Position numbers and translations under genes: made by a program. A stretch of 24,906 nt of DNA from Lachnospiraceae bacterium UBA4381. GTDB taxonomy: Bacteria > Bacillota > Clostridia > Lachnospirales > Lachnospiraceae. Location of the stretch: assembly GCA_002391105.1 (NCBI GenBank), contig DGRT01000142.1, forward strand, positions 1-24,906, read 5' to 3'. Below, piece after piece: positions 9,059-16,153 of this stretch. Each line of letters opens with the position of its first letter. Within the stretch, counting starts at the first letter, position 1. The notes under the pieces are model-generated. The model was not told where the DNA came from and made no database searches. It was given only the letters and a program-made list of their open reading frames with translations.

Positions 9059-9092
9059 AATGTCACTTCAAGCCTCAGCCTGAAGTGACATT
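9059..9092 (-). terminator. Intrinsic terminator of the wall-bound MBL-fold protein gene
   Basis: TGTCACTTCA (9061-9070) and TGAAGTGACA (9081-9090) form a perfect 10-bp stem with a 10-base loop. On the minus strand it is followed by ATTTTGCTTTTAC. It lies about 50 bases past the stop codon at 9144. Confidence 0.85.
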
Positions 9093-9143
9093 ATAAGATT
9101 TTATACTACTAAATGCGTTACCTTGAATTTATAAAGCCGGGTA

Positions 9144-11840
9144 CTAGTACTCCCACTGACCATCAGCATTTACCCAGCATCCATCTATGGCTTCCTCTGT
9201 TGCCATATAACCACTGGATTTGAAGTAATACCACTCACCATTGATCTTCTGCCAGGTAGATGTCGGATACCAGCCTGTTGTATCCTCATACCACCAGCCT
9301 GTGCTGTTTACCATCCAGTAACCGGTAGGAAGATATGTCCAGGCGCCACCGCCACCAAGCCAGTAGCCACCAACCCAGGCATTGGAAACCATTCCGCCGG
9401 AGGAATCCATATAGTACCAGTTCTTTCCGTCATGTATCCAGCCGACACCCATGATACCGTCCTTATCCAGGTAATACCATACGCCACCTATCTGCTGCCA
9501 GCCGGTTGTAGGACTGCCATCAGCATTCAGATAATACCAGTTGCCTTTTGCATCCAGCATCCAGCCTGAATATGCAGTACCATCAGCATTTGAATAATAT
9601 TTCTTGCCCTTATATGTAGTCCATTTCCTGCCATCAGCCATCTTTCCATCCTTATCAAAGATGTAGATCACACCATTTACAGAATATGGACCTGTTACTA
9701 TCTTTCCGGTCTTACAATAATACCAGTCTGTTCCGCTAAGCTGCCAGCCTTCATGCTGGGAACCATCTGCATCGAAGAAGCTCCAGCCTGTTCCGTCATT
9801 GTACCAGCCTGTCATCATGGAACCTACCTTACGGGAATTGTAATCCTTTTCCAGAAGATAAACCTTCTTCTTATTTCTGACCTGCCAGCCTGTCTGCATT
9901 ATACCATTATCATCAAAAAGGTATGTCTCATTATTGATTTTCTGCCAGCCCTTCTTGAAACTTCCATCCTTATTAACATATACCCAGAAATATTCATCAA
10001 AATCGTTATACCACATAGCCCAGTTGTCTATGCCGTCAGTCTGAACCCACTCATTAGGAGCATCACCTAACACAACAGCCTTATCTCTGTAAACTATGGT
10101 ATCCTTTGTCAGCGAACTCTTTGTGGTAATATTATCATACCAGGATTCGATTACAGTTTCTGTAGTTTGAACAGCAGTCGGATCAGTTATGATCTCTCCT
10201 CCGTTTGGACCAACCTCAGGCTCTTCGACACTCGGCTGTTCCGGATCAGGTGAAGGCTCTTCGACACTCGGCTGTTCCGGATCAGGTGAAGGCTCTGTTT
10301 CTACCGGATTCTGCTGACTATCATCTGTTTTGGATTCTTCTGCAGGAATTTCTATAGGAGTCACAACAGGAGTTGATATCTCATATCTTTCGTATTTCTG
10401 CTTTGTGGTTTGGGAGGTTTCATATACAGATGTCTTCTTATAAACCTCGTAAAGTTCTCTGTCCTGAACTGTTCCCTGCTTCATCTGAAGCTTTCCGTCC
10501 GTCATATCCTGTATTACAGATGCGTCATCCTGATCCATGGTTCTATACAGCTTCATTTCCTTAGCCTTCATATAGGCATAGAAAGGAGAATAATCCTTAA
10601 GATTCTTATTCGTAGTCTGGATAACAGCATATTTAGCGCCAAATGTATCAATAAGCTCCTTGCTTGTTGACTTGGTATATCCATGATGTCCAACCTTCAT
10701 CACATCCACCTTGCCATGCTTATTCACGATATACTTAGCTATCTGCTGCTCCAGCTTATCATTTACATCCAGATCAGCCAGAAGAACAGTCTTTATATTA
10801 GACTTTTCAACGTATGCAACTATAGAGTTAGCATTTTCATCAGTATTCGACTGTGAATATATGTTATAAAGCTCTATACTGAAGTCACCGAATTTAAAGG
10901 AAATCGTATCATCCTTATTATCACTTCCGCCCGCATTAAAGGTTGCACCGAGATAGCTCATAGCATCCGATGACGGGCTGTTAACCATCAGCTTGTGGCA
11001 GTTATCCATAGCCTCAGAAGCCTGTGTAAAGTACCAGTCATTATTCCAGGAAGCCTCTGTTTTATTGATAGTAAAGCTCTTAAATATATAAACAGTATTC
11101 TCATCAACCAGAGGGAACTCTCCCTCATTGGATATAACTATATCCTCATAATCCTCAGGATTCAGAGAAACCTCAACCGTTTCCGTACCTGAGCCTGCAC
11201 TGCTGCTGCCACCGGACACCAGCACATCCGACGGACTCAGTTCATCTATCGGAGTAATATGAACCTCATTTCCTTTTTCATCTGTATATTTCTGTGTTAC
11301 CTCATATACAGAAGATGTATCCGTCAGCTCAGTTGCTATAGCACTTGCTGCTATTTCCGGAATGCCACCTATATGATCCGAATGGGAATGAGTAGCCATA
11401 ATAAAGTCAAGATGGTCAACCCCTACCTCATTCATATATTCGAGCACAGCCTTTCCCGAAGCCGAATCCATGATACTTATTCCGTACTGTGAATCTCCGG
11501 ATCTGTTGGAGGAATCAATAAGACCGTAGTGTCCATTACTCTCTATAAGAATAGCATCACTACTCTGTGATGTATCACCATTAAGCTTTATGTAATGTAT
11601 CCTGTCCTCAGTTCTCTCTCTGACAGAGTCCGTAACTACCTTTTCCTCCTGAACCAGTACCGGATCAGTTATGGTAATCTCTTCCTCTCCTGATTTCCTG
11701 TCCTCGTAAGTCTTTTCATAGATAACTTCGTATTTTTTCTCCTCTTCTCCATTCTCGGCATGTATGCTGATTCCAGGAGCAAAGGAAAATGCACCTATAA
11801 ACATCGCTCCACTCAGCATGCTGGCGACAATCTTTTTCAT
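9144..11840 (-). CDS. Secreted metallo-beta-lactamase-fold hydrolase with choline-binding-type wall repeats
   Basis: The 898-aa precursor starts with a signal peptide (MKKIVASMLSGAMFIGAFSF, cleavage near A28). An MBL-fold domain follows, with the zinc motif THSHSDH (150-156), a DDTISFKFG segment, LLADLD (353-358) and GHHG (384-387), closest in style to the ComEC-type extracellular MBL domain. A Pro/Glu/Ser linker (about 510-550) holds two identical 12-residue units (SPDPEQPSVEEP type). From about residue 585 to the end there are roughly 12 GW-rich repeats of the choline/glucan-binding class (GWQQIGGVWYYLDKDG, GWIHDGKNWYYMDSSG). The plan resembles pneumococcal Pce/CbpE, an MBL phosphorylcholine esterase with choline-binding repeats, but the substrate here is unknown. 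AAAGGAG and a strong promoter fix the start. It is monocistronic. Confidence 0.9.
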   Translation of the reverse strand: MKKIVASMLSGAMFIGAFSFAPGISIHAENGEEEKKYEVIYEKTYEDRKSGEEEITITDPVLVQEEKVVTDSVRERTEDRIHYIKLNGDTSQSSDAILIESNGHYGLIDSSNRSGDSQYGISIMDSASGKAVLEYMNEVGVDHLDFIMATHSHSDHIGGIPEIAASAIATELTDTSSVYEVTQKYTDEKGNEVHITPIDELSPSDVLVSGGSSSAGSGTETVEVSLNPEDYEDIVISNEGEFPLVDENTVYIFKSFTINKTEASWNNDWYFTQASEAMDNCHKLMVNSPSSDAMSYLGATFNAGGSDNKDDTISFKFGDFSIELYNIYSQSNTDENANSIVAYVEKSNIKTVLLADLDVNDKLEQQIAKYIVNKHGKVDVMKVGHHGYTKSTSKELIDTFGAKYAVIQTTNKNLKDYSPFYAYMKAKEMKLYRTMDQDDASVIQDMTDGKLQMKQGTVQDRELYEVYKKTSVYETSQTTKQKYERYEISTPVVTPIEIPAEESKTDDSQQNPVETEPSPDPEQPSVEEPSPDPEQPSVEEPEVGPNGGEIITDPTAVQTTETVIESWYDNITTKSSLTKDTIVYRDKAVVLGDAPNEWVQTDGIDNWAMWYNDFDEYFWVYVNKDGSFKKGWQKINNETYLFDDNGIMQTGWQVRNKKKVYLLEKDYNSRKVGSMMTGWYNDGTGWSFFDADGSQHEGWQLSGTDWYYCKTGKIVTGPYSVNGVIYIFDKDGKMADGRKWTTYKGKKYYSNADGTAYSGWMLDAKGNWYYLNADGSPTTGWQQIGGVWYYLDKDGIMGVGWIHDGKNWYYMDSSGGMVSNAWVGGYWLGGGGAWTYLPTGYWMVNSTGWWYEDTTGWYPTSTWQKINGEWYYFKSSGYMATEEAIDGCWVNADGQWEY
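10219..10296. repeat. Perfect 36-bp direct repeat in the linker of the MBL-fold protein
   Basis: Bases 10219-10254 are repeated exactly at 10255-10290, and a further 6 bases begin a third copy. Identity at the DNA level, including synonymous positions, points to a recent duplication. It lengthens the Pro/Glu-rich spacer between the catalytic and wall-binding parts. Confidence 0.92.
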
Positions 11841-11888
11841 AAGCTCTCCTTTAAATTAAAAAATTTATGTAAACTCCATTGGTGTCTT

Positions 11889-11917
11889 ATAATACTACAC
11901 TTATTAGTTCCATGCAA
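11889..11917 (-). promoter_or_regulatory. Strong SigA-type promoter of the MBL-fold protein gene
   Basis: The minus strand carries TTGCAT (11912-11917) and TATTAT (11889-11894) with a 17-base spacer. Predicted start is near 11881, giving a leader of about 40 bases before the ATG at 11840. It lies between the rplA terminator and this gene, so the gene is expressed on its own. Confidence 0.7.
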
Positions 11918-11930
11918 GCTATACTTTAAC

Positions 11931-11963
11931 AAAAAACCGGTCCGTCATTACATACGAACCGGT
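11931..11963 (-). terminator. Intrinsic terminator of the rplK-rplA transcript
   Basis: On the minus strand ACCGGTTCG (11955-11963) pairs with CGGACCGGT (11936-11944) through one G-T pair, with a 10-base loop and TTTTTTGTT directly after. It begins 31 bases past the rplA stop. Confidence 0.88.
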
Positions 11964-11993
11964 AATTATCATTAATTATTTTATATCAGAATC

Positions 11994-12704
11994 TTATTCA
12001 GCAGAACCCTGTCCAACGAATCTGTTAGGGTTAAGTCTGAGACCAGGGCCCATTGAAGAAGCTATAGTAACGCTCTTCAGATACTGACCCTTTGCGCTTG
12101 ATGGCTTAGCCTTTACGATAGCCTTCATAAGAGCCATGTAATTCTCAGCGATCTGCTCGGCTGTAAATGAAGCCTTTCCAACCGGAACATGGATAATGTT
12201 AGCCTTATCTAGTCTGTACTCAATCTTACCAGCCTTAACATCCTCGATAGCCTTAACTACATCAGGAGTAACAGTACCAGCCTTAGGGTTTGGCATAAGA
12301 CCCTTAGGACCAAGTACACGACCAAGACGTCCTACAACACCCATCATATCAGGTGTAGCGATAACAACGTCAAAATCAAGCCATCCTTCATTCTGGATCT
12401 TTGGAACAAGCTCTTCTCCACCGGCATAATCAGCGCCTGCTGCAAGTGCCTGATCAACCTTATCTCCCTTAGCAAATACAAGAACCTTTACTTCCTTACC
12501 TGTTCCATGAGGAAGTACAACAGCTCCACGAACCTGCTGATCAGCGTGACGACCGTCAACACCCAGCTTAAGGTGAGCTTCGATTGTCTCGTCAAACTTT
12601 GCATTTGCTGTCTTCTTAATAAGCTCAGCAGCCTCTTCGAGGTCATAAAGCTTTGTCTTATCTACAAGCTTTGCAGCCTCTGTATATCTCTTTCCCTTTT
12701 TCAT
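11994..12704 (-). CDS. rplA: Ribosomal protein L1
   Basis: L1 of the large subunit forms the mobile stalk at the E site, and in many bacteria it represses its own operon by binding the mRNA. The 236-aa reading from MKKGKRYTEAAKLVDK matches family length and N-terminus. A longer reading from a TTG at 12728 overlaps the rplK stop and lacks a ribosome site. The ATG at 12704 has GGAGG eight bases upstream, so it is chosen. The conserved GRLGRVLGPKGLMPNPKAGTV region is intact. It is the last gene of the secretion/ribosome cluster, 16 bases after rplK. Confidence 0.96.
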   Translation of the reverse strand: MKKGKRYTEAAKLVDKTKLYDLEEAAELIKKTANAKFDETIEAHLKLGVDGRHADQQVRGAVVLPHGTGKEVKVLVFAKGDKVDQALAAGADYAGGEELVPKIQNEGWLDFDVVIATPDMMGVVGRLGRVLGPKGLMPNPKAGTVTPDVVKAIEDVKAGKIEYRLDKANIIHVPVGKASFTAEQIAENYMALMKAIVKAKPSSAKGQYLKSVTIASSMGPGLRLNPNRFVGQGSAE

Positions 12705-12720
12705 CCTTATTACCTCCGAA

Positions 12721-13146
12721 TTAGTCAACTACTTCGATACCCATAGAACGAGCTGTTCCGGCTATCATACTCATTGCTGCTTCAAGAGATGCTGCATTAA
12801 GATCTGGCATCTTAGTCTCTGCAATCTCCTGTACCTGTGCCTTGGTGATCTTACCAACCTTCTTCTTGTTTGGCTCACCAGAAGCATGCTGAACGCCTGC
12901 TGCCTTCTTAATAAGAACTGCTGCAGGTGGAGTCTTGGTAATAAAGCTGAAAGAGCTATCAGCGTAAACTGTGATAACTACAGGGATAATCATATCGCCC
13001 TTGTCAGCTGTTCTTTCGTTAAACTGCTTGGTAAATTCCTGAATGTTAACGCCGTGCTGACCAAGTGCAGGACCAACTGGTGGTGCTGGTGTTGCCTTTC
13101 CTGCAGGTATCTGTAACTTAATGTAACCTTTGACTTTCTTAGCCAT
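12721..13146 (-). CDS. rplK: Ribosomal protein L11
   Basis: L11 binds the GTPase-associated centre of 23S rRNA and takes part in factor binding and the stringent response. The 141 aa are full length, with the typical start MAKKVKGYIKLQIPAGKATP and the APPVGPALGQHGVNIQEF segment (21-38). The Pro-rich N-terminal region and Lys-rich C-terminal RNA-binding part (PNKKKVGKI) are present. GAGGAGG precedes the ATG. The 92-base gap after nusG holds short GC hairpins (CGGG/CCCG near 13215-13231, GGGG/CCCC near 13176-13195) that might be a weak terminator or part of an L1/L11 leader; neither is convincing. Confidence 0.97.
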   Translation of the reverse strand: MAKKVKGYIKLQIPAGKATPAPPVGPALGQHGVNIQEFTKQFNERTADKGDMIIPVVITVYADSSFSFITKTPPAAVLIKKAAGVQHASGEPNKKKVGKITKAQVQEIAETKMPDLNAASLEAAMSMIAGTARSMGIEVVD

Positions 13147-13238
13147 TTTTTTATCCTCCTCTCGTGGTAAAGTTACGGGGCTTATATACTAACCCCTCCC
13201 ACTTATATATAAAACGGGCATGGTTAACCCGATTTATA

Positions 13239-13967
13239 CTATAACTTCTGAATCTCTCCCAGACTGATCTCAACATCTGTAGAACGTCCGAAGACATCTG
13301 CATCAATTATAACAGTCTGCTTTGTACGGTTAATAGACTTGATAACGCCCTCTGTATTCTCCCAGGCGCCGGCTATAACCTTTATATGATCTCCCAGTGC
13401 AACATCTATCTCGATGTCGTTCATCTTTACACCAAGTCTGATCATTTCTGCATCTGTAAGCGGAACCGGTTCAGATCCCGGTCCAACAAATCCGGTAACT
13501 CCTCTTGTATTACGGACTACATACCAGGTTACATCATTCAGAATCATATGTACCAGAACGTAGCCGGGGAATATCTTCTTAGTGATGGTCTTTCTTGCTC
13601 CCTTTTTCAGCTCAGTAACCTCCTGAGTAGGAACCATGACCTCAAACATCTGATCATCAAGACGTCTGTTATCGATAGTCTTCATGATATCTTTTCTGAC
13701 CTTCTCCTCATAGCCTGAATATGTATGAACTACATACCAGTGAGGATTTCCGTCACCCTGCTGTTTTACATTTGCAGACTTAATACGAGGCTCTTCTTTG
13801 GACTCTTCTACTGCTTCTTCAACAGAGGTAAGGCCATCATCTACTGACTCGACTGTTGCGTCCTCAACAGAGGTAAGACCATCATCTACTGATTCGACTA
13901 CAGTTTCCTGAGCCTCTGTAGCTTCAGCCCCTATTTCTACATTTTCCATATTCTTATCTTCTGCCAT
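13239..13967 (-). CDS. nusG: Transcription elongation/termination factor NusG with an acidic N-terminal extension
   Basis: NusG binds RNA polymerase, changes pausing, and links it to Rho or the ribosome. Read from MAEDKNMENVEIG, which has GGCGGT upstream, it has 242 aa. A start six codons earlier (13985) would overlap secE. The conserved NGN domain starts at about residue 74 (PHWYVVHTYSGYEEKVRKDI) and ends with the FPGYVLVHM and TRGVTGFVGP motifs. The KOW domain follows (HIKVIAGAWENTEGVIKSIN). The usual protein is about 175 aa. The extra 65-70 residues are strongly acidic and contain VESVDDGLTSVE twice, 15 residues apart. It lies 11 bases after secE in one operon. Confidence 0.96.
   Translation of the reverse strand: MAEDKNMENVEIGAEATEAQETVVESVDDGLTSVEDATVESVDDGLTSVEEAVEESKEEPRIKSANVKQQGDGNPHWYVVHTYSGYEEKVRKDIMKTIDNRRLDDQMFEVMVPTQEVTELKKGARKTITKKIFPGYVLVHMILNDVTWYVVRNTRGVTGFVGPGSEPVPLTDAEMIRLGVKMNDIEIDVALGDHIKVIAGAWENTEGVIKSINRTKQTVIIDADVFGRSTDVEISLGEIQKL
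13819..13899. repeat. Two-copy 45-bp-period repeat in the nusG N-terminal extension
   Basis: Bases 13819-13854 and 13864-13899 are 36-base copies that differ at only two positions. They keep the frame and encode VESVDDGLTSVE. The near identity suggests a fairly recent duplication inside a gene that is otherwise slow to change. Confidence 0.88.
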
Positions 13968-13978
13968 ATTTTCACCGC

Positions 13979-14182
13979 CTACCATATAAATGAAAGACCT
14001 AAGTTGAGCAGCCAGTCAACTAAAACAATTATTAAACCGATTGAAATAGCTGAAACCAGCACAACAACCGTTTCTCTAAAGAGTCTGTCTTTATTTGGCC
14101 AACTGATCTTCTTGAATTCAGCCTTAAGCTCCTGGAACCAGCTTCTCTTCAGGGCAGGTGATGTCTCTTTTTTCTCTGACAT
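13979..14182 (-). CDS. secE: Preprotein translocase subunit SecE
   Basis: SecE clamps SecY in the protein-conducting channel. The 67-aa reading from MSEKKETSPALKRSWF is the short single-helix Gram-positive form. It has an amphipathic region with the conserved WFQELKAEFKKISWPNKD, then one membrane helix (about residues 40-60, VVLVSAISIGLIIVLVDWLL). AGAGGG lies upstream of the ATG at 14182; the longer reading from 14209 has no better site. It is placed between rpmG and nusG, the usual order. Confidence 0.96.
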   Translation of the reverse strand: MSEKKETSPALKRSWFQELKAEFKKISWPNKDRLFRETVVVLVSAISIGLIIVLVDWLLNLGLSFIW

Positions 14183-14220
14183 ATCAAAACCCTCTCTAAC
14201 TAATCTCAATACTAAAGATA

Positions 14221-14370
14221 TTATTTGGTTTCTTTGTGCATAGTATGCTTCTGACAGAATCTGCAGTACTTCTTTGTCTCCATTCTATCCGGATGAAGCT
14301 TCTTTTCCTTTGTCATATTGTAATTACGCTGCTTGCATTCCTGACAAGCAAGGGTTATCTTAACACGCAT
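14221..14370 (-). CDS. rpmG: Ribosomal protein L33, zinc-binding type
   Basis: A 49-aa protein starting MRVKITLACQECKQRNYN and ending HTMHKETK. The two Cys pairs, CQEC (9-12) and CRFC (36-39), make it the zinc-binding (C+) form of L33, whose counterpart without cysteines is often used under zinc shortage. GGAGG lies nine bases before the ATG. It is the first gene of rpmG-secE-nusG, 38 bases upstream of the secE start. Two possible promoters and a structured segment lie upstream (14395-14542). Confidence 0.97.
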   Translation of the reverse strand: MRVKITLACQECKQRNYNMTKEKKLHPDRMETKKYCRFCQKHTMHKETK

Positions 14371-14394
14371 GAAAGATTACCTCCATAAAATAAT

Positions 14395-14423
14395 ATTGTA
14401 CTATATCATATTACTACTGTAAC
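14395..14423 (-). promoter_or_regulatory. Possible proximal promoter of rpmG-secE-nusG
   Basis: On the minus strand GTTACA (14418-14423) and TACAAT (14395-14400) are separated by 17 bases. The -10 is good and the -35 weak. It would start transcription near 14388, about 17 bases from the rpmG ATG, and would omit the structured segment. Confidence 0.4.
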
Positions 14424-14499
14424 CATACGAACATAGGGTAGCCTTCCGGTATGCAGGCTGGGATTACCTGTTGACGCACACCAAAAGAAGTGCGTATGG
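14423..14499 (-). ncRNA. Candidate structured leader RNA ahead of rpmG
   Basis: Read on the minus strand, CCATACG (14493-14499) pairs perfectly with CGTATGG (14423-14429), enclosing a 77-base unit. Inside it AGCC/GGCT and GGTA/TACC can form an inner arm. A competing local hairpin uses ACGCAC (14490-14495) with GTGCGT (14474-14479) and shares bases with the long-range stem, so the two cannot coexist. Outer complementarity (14421-14426 with 14507-14512) extends the fold at the DNA level. It lacks tRNA arms and I cannot match it to a riboswitch class I know. It may also simply be palindromic DNA. Confidence 0.4.
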
Positions 14500-14512
14500 A
14501 AACGCAATGGTT

Positions 14513-14542
14513 AGAATAACACAGTCTGTGAACTCCAGTCAA
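14513..14542 (-). promoter_or_regulatory. Possible distal promoter of the rpmG operon
   Basis: TTGACT (14537-14542) and TATTCT (14513-14518) on the minus strand are 18 bases apart. Predicted start is near 14506, so the transcript would begin with the structured segment and run about 136 bases to the rpmG start. No terminator for uppP is seen between this site and the uppP stop. Confidence 0.4.
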
Positions 14543-14578
14543 GTGGAAAATAAAAGAATTGCAATAAATACAGATAAA

Positions 14579-15487
14579 CTACTTAGCTATAGAGCTGATA
14601 GCGAATACCATTATCACTATAACTCCAAGAACTATCCTATAGATACCAAATACCTTGAAGCTCTTGTTCTTGATGTAGTTCATCAGGAATCTGATAACAA
14701 ATATTGATACGACAAATGCTACAACCATACCAAATATAAGTTCAAAGAATTCGAGAACTGAATAATGCATGCCGAACTTGATCAGCTTAACGATACTCCA
14801 GCCAAACATTATAGGAATTCCCATAAAGAAAGAAAACTCTGCCGCAAGCTTCCTGGATATTCCCATGGTAAGACCACCTACGATAGTTGCCCCGGAACGT
14901 GAAGTACCCGGTACTATAGCAAGCGCCTGAAACAGTCCAAGAAACAGCGCGTCCTTATATGTAATTTCTGAGAGCTTTGTGATACGAGGCTCCCTTACTT
15001 CATTTCTTTTTTCTACTAATATAAAAAGCACACCATATACTATAAGTGCAATAGCGATAACTGCCGGTGTATGAGCATACTTATCCATCCAGTCATCCAG
15101 AAATAGTCCGAGTATTCCGGCAGGAATAGTTGCAACTATAACCTTAACCCACATAAGAAGAACCGGTCTGCTAATCCCGACCTTTCCTATACGATACTCT
15201 CCCTTCCACTTGGGATTCTTACTCAAAAGACGGCCACGTGAATCACGTTCCTTTTCAGATCTTACGATTCTGAATGGCCACAGCCTGCTCCAGTACATAT
15301 ATATTACTGCGATTATTGCGCCAAGCTGTATGATTACAAAAAACATTTCCTTGAATTCAGGTCTTGCATCAAAATGGAGAAACTGATCCACCAGAAGCAT
15401 ATGTCCGGTACTGCTGATTGGAAGCCACTCTGTTATGCCTTCCACTATACCTATTAATATCACCTTCAATAATTCAAGAAATGCCAT
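14579..15487 (-). CDS. uppP: Undecaprenyl-diphosphatase (UppP/BacA)
   Basis: Removes a phosphate from undecaprenyl diphosphate at the membrane, so that the lipid carrier for peptidoglycan can be reused; it also gives bacitracin tolerance. The 302 aa have the two signature regions: GIVEGITEWLPISSTGH (13-29, with E16, E20 and H29) and PGTSRSGAT (192-200, with S195 and R196). There are seven to eight hydrophobic segments. The loop at about 70-105 is basic and longer than in the smallest members. AAGGGGG precedes the ATG. It begins 24 bases after the lipoprotein stop, so the two are probably one operon. Confidence 0.97.
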   Translation of the reverse strand: MAFLELLKVILIGIVEGITEWLPISSTGHMLLVDQFLHFDARPEFKEMFFVIIQLGAIIAVIYMYWSRLWPFRIVRSEKERDSRGRLLSKNPKWKGEYRIGKVGISRPVLLMWVKVIVATIPAGILGLFLDDWMDKYAHTPAVIAIALIVYGVLFILVEKRNEVREPRITKLSEITYKDALFLGLFQALAIVPGTSRSGATIVGGLTMGISRKLAAEFSFFMGIPIMFGWSIVKLIKFGMHYSVLEFFELIFGMVVAFVVSIFVIRFLMNYIKNKSFKVFGIYRIVLGVIVIMVFAISSIAK

Positions 15488-15511
15488 TTTAAGCCCCCTT
15501 TATATGATCAT

Positions 15512-16054
15512 CTACTCTTCTGTAAATGTAACCGAATCTGCCGAATTAATAAAGTCCTTTTTATATGTACTGTAAAGCTCTTTATAGCAGGCAAAGCTCA
15601 CTATCCAGTATTCGTCCTCATTATCATATATAAATGTAATATAAGAATAATCTGTTCCGGACACCTTCTTGCTATGTTCAAAATAAACATAGTTTTCGTC
15701 ATGCTTTAGCTTGGGTGAGCCGGGAATAGCGTTAGCCTTGATGTAAGCCTCCGCATAATCCTGTGAGCTGTCAACTTCTAACCCGCTCTTCTCCACATCG
15801 TCCTTAAGCGATCTGATGCCAAGAGCTATGCCATCCGGACTCGTATAGTACCATGTTACATTGGCAAGAGTTTCTTCCTTGTATTCCTTCCCAATATCTA
15901 TGGTCATATCCCCGGACTTTATAGTCTTCGTCATATCGCCGCAGCCACATAATGACATAAGCAGCATGATCACCAGCCCTTCAGCCATAAACCTTTTTAC
16001 TTTTTTCTGAACTGTCCGCAAATGCAAATGGTTCATTTTACTGATAAAAATCAT
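15512..16054 (-). CDS. Small predicted lipoprotein of unknown function
   Basis: The product is at most 180 aa. It has a basic N-terminus (LRTVQKKVKRF), a short hydrophobic stretch and the lipobox LCGC (about residues 35-38), so it should be lipid-anchored outside the membrane. The mature part of about 140 residues is mixed alpha/beta with many Tyr and Lys and has no recognised domain. The start is unsure: the first ATG (16054) has only GGGAT upstream, Met7 (16036) has no clear site, and Met23 would leave almost no n-region. It precedes uppP by 24 bases and follows the ilvE terminator. No link to uppP beyond co-transcription can be shown. Confidence 0.75.
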   Translation of the reverse strand: MIFISKMNHLHLRTVQKKVKRFMAEGLVIMLLMSLCGCGDMTKTIKSGDMTIDIGKEYKEETLANVTWYYTSPDGIALGIRSLKDDVEKSGLEVDSSQDYAEAYIKANAIPGSPKLKHDENYVYFEHSKKVSGTDYSYITFIYDNEDEYWIVSFACYKELYSTYKKDFINSADSVTFTEE

Positions 16055-16101
16055 ATCTCAAATCCCAATATTTATATTAAGTCACATATAACCTAAAGGA
16101 A

Positions 16102-16128
16102 GGGGCACCAAAGATTACTTTGAGCCCC
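16102..16128 (-). terminator. Probable terminator of ilvE
   Basis: On the minus strand GGGGC-CAAAG pairs with CTTTG-GCCCC around the loop TAAT, with a small internal mismatch. The following stretch, TTCCTTTAGG, is only moderately U-rich. It starts 26 bases after the ilvE stop. Confidence 0.65.
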
Positions 16129-16153
16129 TATGTAAGACAAATCCTTTTATACA

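Noticed and set aside
14423..14499. A tRNA gene (77 bases with a 7-bp closing stem)
   Set aside because: Neither strand has a T arm with GGTTCGAATCC-like sequence, a D arm or an anticodon loop with U33 in the right place.
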